Shown here one piece after another: positions 25,601 to 37,700 of a stretch of 64,000 bases of DNA. The notes beneath the pieces were generated by a model that was given only the letters and a program-made list of their open reading frames with translations, was not told where the DNA came from and searched no databases. The position numbers and the translations under genes were made by a program. Location: assembly GCA_003342895.1 (NCBI GenBank), contig PTFA01000271.1:558409-622408 (forward strand). Direction: 5' to 3'. The stretch is from Casuarius casuarius. Taxonomy: Eukaryota > Chordata > Aves > Casuariiformes > Casuariidae. How positions within the stretch are numbered: the stretch's first letter is position 1; each line of letters starts with the position of its first letter.

Positions 25601-28600
25601 TTGTACTGTGTCCTCTATAACATGCAAGGTCCTTGGATCCCCATAAGGGACGGTTACTGAATGCAATGGCTGCAAAGCCATACGAGTCAGGATTTCGCCC
25701 GAGCCTGTGCTTGGAGATCAAGTGACACAGCAGAAACGAGACTGGCTACATACTATGTGCTCAGTGGATCTCTGATTTGCTTGGTTTGCATGTGCAGAGC
25801 CTTTCGACCCTGTTTCTTTTCCTCCAGTGTGGGGTTCACCTTACAGCACGTCATAGTCCCCCAGGGGATTTGGTTACAAGAGCTGCTTTTACACAGCCAT
25901 GAACCTCCCTGATCTGCCGTGGCTGCAACAGGCAGTGAAATTCCCTGCTCGGCCAGCCTGAGCATGCAAACCAGCTAGGAACAAACACCAGCAGAGCCCT
26001 GAGCTTCCCCAGCAAAGAGAGAAGTGAACAGTTAGAGCATCACAGGGGACAAGTGGGGTTTAACAGTTTCTACAAATAAAGGCATAGCGTGAACATTTGG
26101 GTTCTTGCTCACCTCATCTTGGGCTACTTGAGCTGCCTTCTCATCCATCTGGTTGGCCTAAAAGCAAACACACACACACACAAAATAGCTACACCTCTGA
26201 ATAACTCAGATCCATCAAGCTATTGGGCAGGGCAGGCAGGTGCTCATGCATCTTTGCTACCATCTTCTCCAAATAAACTGAACTAGTTCAACAGTTACCT
26301 CACAACCCGATATTAAACTGGCATTTCAACTTCTTAGCTGAATCTTGCCCTCACCTTTCTGCCAATCACATTGCAATACTTTGCCCACCCTGCTGCCCTC
26401 TCTCCCACCAAAGGTTCATACTGGCTTGTCTCACTTCCGAGCTGACCACGCTGACTATATGCCATCTTCACCCACATAGAAATGTTCATTTAACATCACT
26501 CTGCTTTGATCATTTAATTTTCAGCTGTGTCTGGATTTATGTTAAGCAAACTACAGAAAATAGAGCTCTACTGGGCAAAACCCACTTCTCACTCCACGCA
26601 CATGTATAGGAGAGAAAGATGAGCACCAGAATGCAGAAGAGCAAGGCCTGAGGTTTTAAGAGTCACCATCATATGTAAGAAGTCTGCAGAAGGAAATTGT
26701 CACTATGGGGAACGTTAATTCTTCAAAGCTGATTAATGTATACTCTCTACTTACCAGGAGCTCTTCCTCTTGTAGTTTCCGAGCAATCTCTGCATCAGAC
26801 AATTCCTGTTCCCTTCGAGGTTTGTCATAAATAGCTTGCTTTGCCCCCCTTGACTTAGTTCCTACAAAATCAGGAGAAAGAGAACACTCAATTCACCCAT
26901 TTCCAAAATGCTTCTGAAAAGAAATCCCCACCATCTCCTTAGTGTTGACTCTTCAGCCACCTGCAAAACCCCACACAAGGGGACCAGAGAGCACAGCAGA
27001 GTCCCTGCCAGACAGCTATTTTGACAGGATCTTTAGCTGAGGTGGAATATATACCTTGGAATGAGTTTTCCCTATATGCACACTTATACCATTTCCTGCA
27101 TAACAAATGCCACTATGTGGCAGAAGCAGCTACCCTTGTTGCCATGGTTTATTGCCTGCATAGTGATGGTAGCAAAGGAACTGTAGATTTTTCACACTCT
27201 GGACTGATACAGGTATTCTGGCAAAGCTCAGCAATGGAGAGCAGCCTAACACATGCTACGAGCACAGCAGATTCTGTAAAACATATCTCTGGAACAGCAT
27301 GGGCTGCAAAAGTTGCCTGGGACAGACTCACACAAAGTTTCCAACAATTTCTTCTTTTGGGCTGACCCATGAATTTTGCAATTCATAGTGAAAAAAGTCC
27401 AGACAAGTAAACATTTTTGAAGTTCACGTAAGGTTCAGTTCTTTCTTTGGGTAGAGTGTTTTATTTAGCTGTTTATTTTAAACTACCTCCAAATGATCAA
27501 AAATGTTGCAGTCTGAGAGCCTCTCCATAGTCTATTTGCAATAGGGCATCAAAGTAGTCTTACTGTATCCCTGTTATAAAATGCATGGCTTCATTCACAC
27601 ACAATGAATTCCTTCTCTTTCTATCTGCAGTTTGAACTGTATTGTTTGGTAATCTCAGACATCTAAATGAGGTTTCTGCTTTTTATCTGCGGTATACAGA
27701 TACTCCAGATGTCTCTCTGTTGCTCTTCCACACCAAAGTCAGAAGATAAGTTTCACTCAAAACTTTCATGTCTCCAGTTACACTGTTTGTGCATTTATTT
27801 TAAATAGATGTTACATGTTACTTGGTCATATAGCAGATTCTTTCTGATCAGGCAAGACCAAGGAAAAAAAGATGCAACCAACCTCTAAAAATTTTCTGTG
27901 CATTTATCAACAAACTACCATCATCCTCTGCCACATATCCCCCTGAGACTGCAAACTACACAGGGCCAAAGACCACATGCATCAACCTTGAATAAAAATG
28001 TAGGAATAGGAGGTACCTCCTCTCCAGGCATAAAGGTGTGTGTTTTTCTGTTTTTATTTAAACTGAAGTCAACCAACTGATGATCTTAAGCAATTAATAC
28101 CCCTCTTAAAACCCTCTTAGCACAAGAAGAGAAACAACTTCATTTCTGGCATATTATAGCCAAGCGTATGACCTGGCCTTTCCCAGAACAACTTGATCAA
28201 TCCAAGATGTGAAGAGCTGCAATCTCAGGCCAGTACAGAAACTCTGGCAAAAACTACCAGCTTGGACAGAGTTATATCATTCAGACTGTTTCCAAGGCCA
28301 CAATAAATGCAGTTTTACCATGCTGGAATGAATGCAAGCTTGCTGACAAGCTCCCATACACCATTGCCTCTATGAAGGATAAAACTGAATTTCCAGGAAT
28401 TACCTGCTGGAGAGCCATGCTGAAACCAGGACTGAGCTTTCTTTACACATCAATTGGTGCTAGTCTTGATATGCTCAGAAGACAACAATAAACATCATTT
28501 CCATATCACCTCTGCCCACACTCAGGGAAGCACAAAGCTAGCCATGATTACTGCCCACAGGAAGAGGATGTGAACTTCTGTTTAAGTGTCTTTAACTCAA

Positions 28601-31600
28601 TGTGTGTGTGATAGGATACCAAGTCATTCGGGGTCCACGTATCAAGGCAAATCAGAACCTATTAATTTTATAAAGATGTGATCAACACCTTCTACATCCC
28701 AAAAGAAAACTTTTGCATTACGAACACAAAAAATAATTCTTACAGCATCTCCAGAGGCAGACACGCGTTATCATCCCCACCTTTCCAAGTGAAGACCAGA
28801 CAGATGCCTCGACATAAGCTTCCCACCTTGCAGCAGTTAGAGAGGTCCAAATCTCTAAACTCCTACTTTCTAAGAGATAGATCACCCCCACTCCTGTTGT
28901 TGTTTTAAAAGCAGAAAGGTGTATCTGGATTTTTAAAGCACCAAATATTATTAAACAACAAAATCCACACCAGTACATGTTTTCTAGCAAAATCCACCTG
29001 TTTCAGAACTTCACAAGAACTCAGTCTTCCAGATGTTTCCAGTTCAGACACCGGATTCTGCCACAGAACATCCCCCAACAAGAATTGCTTAGGTTTCCGA
29101 TAGGAAGTGGATGGGAAGTGCTGGCTTGTTAGTGCTTAAGCAAACTTCTTATTTACAGCCCTGTAACCCAAATCAATGAAACAGAAGGGTATAACCAAAA
29201 TATTTGTTATTTTTGTTCCTGTGTAAGGAGAGCACAGCACTAATTAGATCAATAAAGTAAAGGGTGGTTTTCCATAGGATGCCAAGACCACAGTTTCTAA
29301 CAATAACTTCTTACTTGTCCTCTTTGATGCCAGGATCAGGAAATAAACAGAGTGAGAGTTTTAATGGATAAAGAGAATCGCACTGAGTAAGGGAGAAACC
29401 CAGGCAGGATTCACTGTGTACAGACAACAGACAGGTATTGGAGATATGAGTCTTCAGAGGGAAGAAAAAAAACCCACAGGTTTCAAACAGCAGGATGGGG
29501 CAAGCAACGCATCTTCCCCACACGTATATACACCTTCCCCATTACTTGGTTACCTGAATCTTGTTGGCAGTCTCCAACCCTTCCCCGGGTCACCATGTGT
29601 GGAGAGGGGGAAGGTTTTCTCCCGTGTCCTGCTCTTTTGTAATCTCTCTCCTCACCCTTCCTATGATCTTCTCCGGACTCGGAGTCTTGGAGCCTCGTGT
29701 CGTGAGCTGTCCTAGGCAATGTGCGGCCATGACGGCGGGATTTATGGTTTCCTGGGTGCAACAGCTGGCTGCCATGACGATGCCAGGTTTCCTGCTCAGC
29801 TTCCAACTCCACATCAAGAAGGGGAAGGTGTTTTTCTCTGTCATGCCTTGATGGCTTTCTGTCATGTCGCTCCTGGTTTGCAAGTTCATGCTCTGACTCC
29901 AGATTAAGGCTGAGAGGCCTCCAAGCCTTCTCTCTGCCAGCTGTCTTCCTCTCCTGTGACTCCCAGCTACCGCTGCGGTCAGGGGCAGCATGTTCAGCCC
30001 CTCTTTCCAGGTCCAGGCTGGGAGGTCGCCTGGACCCACCCTGGCTGGCTGATGTCCACTCCTGCCGCTCTCTATCATGCCGATTCCTGCTCCTGGCCTT
30101 GCTTGGTTGAGGGGAGCAGCGAGGATCCTCCGAGGGGCGACGCCTGTGCTCAGAGGTGCTGTCAGGCAAAGGTGAGGGCACTTTCTGGTGCTCTCTCCGC
30201 TGGTGCGTGTGCCTCTCGCCACTGTGGCGTCTGCGAGGCTCAGAAACCTGCTCTCTAGAGTCACCCTGCGGGTGTGCTGAGCAATGGAGGGGGAACAAAC
30301 AGGGGAGCTGGTTAGTGACACACGGGTTAATGGTAACTAAACGAGGCAGGTCCCACAGCATACAGACAAGGGAGTTTGATGCAAGAAAAGCCGGAAATGT
30401 AGGTGGAAGTGAGGAACACCAGCATGGTGGGATCAGAAAGAAAATAATGGTGGGCAAGCAGGCAGCAGGTGCTCACAGACTGTAATGGGGGACAGAGTGA
30501 AAGAGCAGCACGGCTAGCCCAAGCGCAGGCAAGGGATGGAGCTATGCATGAGCCACGGGGCTGGAGCAGAAGGCACAGATGCATCACAAAAGTGTATCCA
30601 AGCACCTCTAAGACAAGGCCAAGCTGGTAATGAGATTAAGGGCTTTTATTGATGCAATTGGGGTGGAAAATGGACAGTAGAGCAACCCATCTCCTGGAGA
30701 CATGGCATTTCCACAGGATGCTAGAAGGAGGTTTGCAAAGGAGAGCACGAAATGGAGATGAGGCTGGGAGCTAGCAGGGGAGTGTAAGGCAGAATAATTC
30801 GGGCCAGAAGGGTCTAAGCAGAGGGTCAGGCTGGATCCTAGTTTATGAGAACTAGTGCCTTGCCCTGGTTTTAGCCACAAGATGTTTCCTCAGAAATATC
30901 AGCTTCTCCTGACCGTGGGAGATGACAACCCACGTAATGGCAAGCCCATTCCACCTCTCTTTTTATGACATCAGGGATAACTGCACCATACAAACACAAA
31001 CTGTCACCTGTCTCTGACAGACCCAGGAGCTTCAGGGCCCACACTTACTCATTGCATAAATACAGTTTTAGACTCTGACTGTAGAGAGAGCTACAGAAAC
31101 TTAAGGGCAGGATAAGACTTGACAAAAATCGAGCTTCTGACCTCAGCAATGTAGGTGGAACAGTTGCTAACTGGGCAGCTTGGCCAGGTTTTTTCCTCTG
31201 TGCTTTCCAAAAAGCAGGTGGGAATTTTCTTTGCTTTTAGTTTCAGTAATAAAACTGACACAACTGTGAGAATGCAGCAGTCTGCCTCTACCCAATCTGC
31301 TAATCAATTTGTTTTCTAGTCAATGTATTTGCTAAGACAAATCATTGCACAGAGTGAAATATTATGTCTACAGCAGCTTTTCAGAGTGAAGACATATTTC
31401 TGAAGAAAAAATTTCCCTGAAGCAGAGGCCGATTTGAAACAGAACTATACAAAAACAGAGTAAATTCCTTCTCCACTCCTAAAAATATTCAAAGGAGATT
31501 TCACTGCACATGGATTGCATTCTGTCTTAAGAAAGGCAGAGCTATTTATTACAATCATCCAGACTTTGGAAGAAAGGGCGGGAGGAGGAACAGAAAAAAA

Positions 31601-34600
31601 ACCAAAAACCCCTGAATGTTCAAGTTACACTATTCACAAAAAAATTTCTCATAGCCAGCAAAAACACAGTCTACAGAAAATCTACCTTGAAAACAAATCT
31701 GTTTGACTTTTATCCAGAAAAGGTATATTTTTAAAAAGTCAGGAACTGTAAGAGTAACCACAGCAGTTCCTGGTAAGTGGTGGGTTTTTCTGTTCAGTTT
31801 TAGATCACTAGCGTGATTTACCTTCTTTATTTCTTATAAATAGCAAATAAAAAAGTCTGGATGACTTACTGAACAACGGCCACTAGAGATTGAAAGCAAG
31901 AGTCAGTTTCTGAATGATACCAGCAAGCACCTATAACTCAGCATCCTTGAGAATTAGTTCAATTTTGTCATTAAGGAAAGCTCAATAAACAGACCGACAG
32001 AGAAGGAGATCATGAGAAAGCAAAGCGTGGCTTGGAACAGAAGGCTGTGTTAGGAAAGGATCAGTCCGGGTAACACAATCATGCCAGACAGCCTGAGCAG
32101 GAAATTTGCTTTTGGCGAATCTCAGGGCGATTAAGCTTCCAGCAGGGGCCAGTTCCTGTGACACCTTCCACAGGGGCAGCGTAAACACTCCTTATGTCCT
32201 GGTGTTACTCTCTCAAGCAGCATGTGACTGGGCGAATGCAGAAATATTTTTCATGGCACAGATACTTCTGGGAGGAACTTTGCCTTCCTTCACGTCTGTT
32301 TTTCCTCTTTTTTAAAAATTGGGATTGCTCTGTCAGGCAGAAAACTTTCTACCTCACCTCCTGCACCACAGATTATTGCAGGAAGAAAACTTAGACCCAC
32401 AAAATACTCTGCTCTCCAAATCCACACTACAGTCTAAGTTTGGAAAGTCACAGGCTTTTGTCAGCTCTTTCTTTTATAATATCCATCCTATCCTCCCAGC
32501 TCTGCATGGAAGACTGCTTCCTATACTGTATTATTTTTCAGGGACTTGCTCCACTTAATTCTGAAAATTAGGGTGAGGGATGTCCATAAGACTCCCAAAC
32601 TCATGTCTTTCCAAGCTTTATACACATAGCAGAACTTGTGGCCATGAAGTTCCTGGCTAGTTACTCTTCTGCACTTTGTGCTGTTGGTTTTCTTGTCCAC
32701 CCTTGAAATTCCTGCCAATTGAGTCTAAAATACTCTATGTGCAAGTTCAAATAAAAATATTTAAAATCACAAATGGCAGGGATGTTAAAGTAAGAAATAA
32801 GAGGTTTTGTCTCCATCTTGACAATCTGTTAATCAAAAACAGCCTATTTCTTCCCCACCACATATTTTCTGAAGAAAGAACGTAAGAACCACCACCAGCA
32901 AAAAGCAAAGCAATCCCCAGATTGCTCCGTAATTAAACGCACCCTGATTGTCTCTTCCCAATTTGAAAAAGCCTGCATTAGATCATAAAAGCTGCCCAAG
33001 AAAAAGCAATACAGCCCTGTGGGACCTATCTTTTCCACAACATACAGTCCCAGATGATAATCACAGTGAAGATATCCTGTGGAGATGACCTTGTTATTCA
33101 GTAAGTCATTCAAAGCAATTGTGCTAATTTTAGTTCTTAGATACATACCTGCAAGGGATTATTTTTGAAAAGCTGTCCTATGAACTAGAATTTATTCCTT
33201 TATGCACTTACCAGTGCCAGCATCACAGACAAGCACCCAGAACCATTTCTCTTCAAATGCAAGTGTGGAATCATCCTGCAATTATCCTCTGCACACTTGC
33301 AATATGCAGTATATTATGCATACTATGCAGTAATAACTGTGACTTATGTAACATCATCTACTGTCTTTTTCCACAAGCCCCTTCAAAACATGTATGCATG
33401 CATGTGCATGCACATATACACACCCCACCTCTATCCTTTAGGCCATCTTATAGGACCTTGGGAAAAGCATAACATTCTCTTTTTCCCCCCACGACGCTCT
33501 TCCTGATTCTAGAATAAAGTCTGATCTTGACCCCTGGAAACTGATGCAATGTTATGGTGCTGAGCGCAGAACTGTAGGATACGGGAAATGTCCCAAACTG
33601 AGATGCCAGATCAAAGTTCACCTGCAATATCATGATCTTGACCCTTTATCTAGAGGAAGGTTACCTCCATTCTCTGAATAGTAACCGTCTTCACAGACTG
33701 CGTGTCCCTGGGATTCTGGGTAGTGCTTCTTGCGTTTTTTTTCTTCCTGCAGCTCCTTTTCTTGTAGGAGACGGGCAATGTCCTATAGAGAAAAACAATC
33801 ATTACCTTTCCCAAAAGGACATCTCCAGATTCTTTTATTCAAATACACATGTAAAAATCCTGATAGGTTAGCTTTCCAGACTTCACCATGACAGGGTTAC
33901 TTGCCCCTTACACAGGAGATCTGCATAAGATCTGCATAGATTAACAGTCCTTTTTTCTTGTATCCTGTCCTATGTTCCTGCGCTTAGTCTTATTTTGTGG
34001 CAGTGACTCGCCCAAACTAGCTATCAGCCATGTACACAATCTTTCCCTTTCATCGCATGCAAGCGGATTGTCTTTGCTGCTGGACACTCTTTCTTCATGC
34101 TTCCATATGAACACATTTCTAGGCCTGCTCATCCCATCACCACTACCAGTTTTCAAGTGTCATATGATCAGCCTTCCTCATGGTATCTGGTTGCCTTCTG
34201 CATAAAAGCAGCAACTTCTTTTTAGGGAGGAGTTCTGGCAAGATGTTCTGCTCATCATCAGCTTTACCACACATCCCATGTGCAGAAGGCCTGTAGCTTT
34301 CATTGTTTTATATCTGCACAAAGTGCTGCTACCAGGACACAGCACCAGGCACCTCAGCACAGATCTGGAAGTCTGAATTCAAGCCCTCTGTGGAGGGTGC
34401 TTCCAGCTTAGCCACTGATGCAAGGAGCCACCTCAGCAACCAGTATCTGATCTCACCAAGGTCCACCACTGAACTTCAAATCATGTAGCAGACTTGCAAG
34501 TTTCTATTCCAAAACCTGCTCCATCAGGTTCCTATTCCACTTACACAAGACTCCAGAAGACCTCAATGGCCAAAGATGGCTGAAGGGACTTCATGTACAA

Positions 34601-34683
34601 ACACAGGCTTTCAGCAAGATTTTGGAACTTACACAAGCATGCTCATACAAGTGGTGTACCAAACCTCCCTCTCAAACTCCACT

Positions 34684-34750
<67 letters not shown>

Positions 34751-37700
34751 AACCACACCAAAGAGACAAAGACTGTTTCAAGCTGAGGGCTCTTCTGACT
34801 AAAAAGAGTTCCCAGAACAAGTCATGAACTTGCTTCAGATGGGATGTAATTTACAGGGGCTGTAAGATGCCAACAGGGAAATGCATCAATTTGACAGATG
34901 AAGGCTGGAGTGAAAGAAAATTGAATGGGATCTCAGGCATAAAGAAGCAATGCACAATGCAGGAGTGCTGTAGGGACTGTAGGCTGTTTATCTTCTGTCA
35001 GGGCTTTGGCAGATATACCGTCAAAGAGAATAGCACTCCATTTTCCTAATTGGTTTTCCTTTGAATTGATTAATGGTCCAACGAGGCCTAGCAACAGTAA
35101 ACAGCTCCTTGGGGCTTGTTTATTTGGGGACCCAAAAACTCATGAGTCAGAAGAGCTGTTTTGGAGCTAGGAAGAGAAGCTGGAAGATACTGGCATAGCA
35201 AGCTAAGTCTTAGGATGTTATTCCTAAGGATTCTTAGGATGTTATTTAAGCCTTCCTAAACCTGAGTTGGCCAACGCTGACAGATGTGGAAGACACAAGT
35301 TTAGTTGCTCTGAGATAAGGCATACTTGAACACCAAACAAAAATAACAGTAAAGGTGAGTTTTAGCCACTTGATTCCTAATGCCAGCAATGGACACGGCT
35401 GGAAAGCAGTCCTTACCTTCCAGAGGTTTTGCAGGGATCCATACCTTACTAAACATATTTGGGACACTCCCAAAAGCAGCCACTGTGGCCCAGCTGTGGT
35501 GCAATGGAAGCACATTTCATTAGACTTACAGCCCAGGGCCAAAGACCCCCGCCGAGAGCACGGCCAGACGAGGCAACAGAAACCGGCGAGAGCCTGGTTC
35601 AGAAGTAGGAGAGCCAAGGAAGGGGGGCAGATACATGGCCTTGTCTCCCCCATCCCAGGCCACCCTGCCAAAGTACCAATCCAGCTTCAAAGACCAAGTT
35701 CTCCCTGTGCTCTCTTCCTCACTATCACTGAACTGTAGACTCCCTCCAACCCACTCATTGTTCCTGGTCTCCATTTAAGCCCCTAGGTGAGTTTGTAATG
35801 GAGGCTGAGCCCGCTTTGTAGACAAATGTCTTTATACATCCCCAAAGGACAGGGAAAATGTGCTGTAGAGGAAGCCCCTCATCTCTCTGTGCTCCGAGTC
35901 TGCCTTGGCAGAGTAATGAACAGCTCCTTGAGAGGCTCAGGGCCTTTATAGAGCTGGGCATGTAAAGCAAATGCTGCAGGTATGAAAGACATCACTGAAA
36001 TGCAAAGTCAGAGCCAACATCCTCCAAAACACTGGGTGTCCAGCAGCACTGATGGACTTTGGACGGGTGTTTAAATACAAACTTATTTCAGGATTCAGAT
36101 CAGACTTAAATGGTAACCAGCTTTGTGAAGGACCTGGGGACAACACAGGCTCTATAACAACAACAACAAATCCCTTACCCTGGCTAAGTTAACCTCTTTT
36201 AACAAATGCAGAAAATGTATAAATATATGAACTTAAGCATATTATCTCCAGGACTGAAACAGTTCAGGACTTGCAAATCCACATAAGCTATTTCTTACAA
36301 AGTAGACTTCTAGGAAGATAGGCTTAGTGCTTCATTTAAAAATCCTCTGCACCAAACTGCAGATATGTCCAAAGCACAGCACTGTCACAACACTGCTAGC
36401 CACTACTGATTTTGGGGACTTACCAAATACACTGGGTAAATACTACACCCTCATGTGCAGCAAATATAAGACTAGTCTGGCATGTGTCCAGTACTTGGGT
36501 AATACAGAGTGACCTGCAAGGTATGTGTACAGATGCTGTGCCAAGGGCTACAAAAGCATCCTTGATGGCATCCCTACTCCCCACAGGGCTGCATAGTGCC
36601 CTGGGAGGTTGTCAGCAGGCACTCGCCTTTCTTAGGCTCTGCTTCAGCACAAGAGCCCATCCAAAAGAAATAAGGCAGGCTGAGATCCTGGAAGGTTATC
36701 CCATCTTTGCCTCAGGGAAGCAGGATTGATTCAATCTCTCCAAAAGTCCTGTTTCAAAGGCAGGCAGTGTCATCACACACTGGTTCTCAGCTACAGCCTA
36801 ATCCAGTGCACAGCTAAATTACAACCTCACTTGGGAACTTCCCACGTACCAGGAAGAGAAAGCTTATTAATGGCTTCTCTTTTTTGCTTTGAGTCACATT
36901 CATTTAAAGACTGTCCCCCTACAGCATAGGCTGTCAGTGCACTGCTTTGACAGGCAGCAGGGACCTATTCTCAGACTGCTGACATCCCAGAAGCTCTCTA
37001 TTCTAAGCAGAAAGAAAAGGTGCGATTCCCACAGACAGTATATGAGTGCTATTGCATCCCCTTTACCTTCCTGACAGAATCAGACAGATGGTCACATTTA
37101 GATCACAAATCCTTTAGCCAGAGTGCTTCTGAGTTTTTTCCCCACTTGCTACCACAAGCTTCTCTCACAAGCCCTTTTACCTTTCCATGTCTTCTTGGCC
37201 AGCTTTTGAGTACTTGTTTGGGCTTTATAGCACAAGAGGAAAGAGAGGTCTTACACAACCATCTGTCAGTTAAGGACAGGTCCTTATCTCAAGTTCTTGC
37301 AGAACACACAGTCTTTTGTTCAGGCTCTTCCAATAGGGCAAATGCCACCAGGTGCCTCTTAAGCATCTTAAGTAGCTGGACTTCCTAGGGAACAATTGTA
37401 ATCAGAAACAGGGCCAAGCTTCAGGCTCACGCTCAAATGTTCCTCCGTTTCTGTCTCTCTCTTGAATACAAAACCTAACAGTCTGACATGATAAAGGAAT
37501 CAACAAACCAAATCTTTGGAAAGCCATGAACAGACCACACTGACCACTCTCAGGCAGCAGCAGTAGAACCGTATTATGCAATTGCAGAAGGAATCTGCTA
37601 GCAAGAGACTGCACCTCGGTGTTCATACTCTGAAAAACTAAATTGAAGATGAAGGAAGGTAATGGAGAAGCTGGGGGTGGATGGCTAGCTGAGGGTCCTG

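Noticed and set aside
26166..26760. Possibility that exon 8 is part of a longer exon joined to exon 7
   Set aside because: Both exons have their own canonical splice sites and the intervening 597 bases contain stops in frame; the two-exon reading matches the mammalian protein without extra residues.
29590..30321. 243-codon minus-strand frame overlapping exon 6 in another frame
   Set aside because: It is a shadow of the exon 6 reading frame; the phase at both splice sites fits only the Arg/His/Ser/Glu-rich frame.
29561..30485. Plus-strand open frames of about 60-110 codons opposite exon 6
   Set aside because: They are mirror frames of the long coding cassette exon and show no family features or splice logic.
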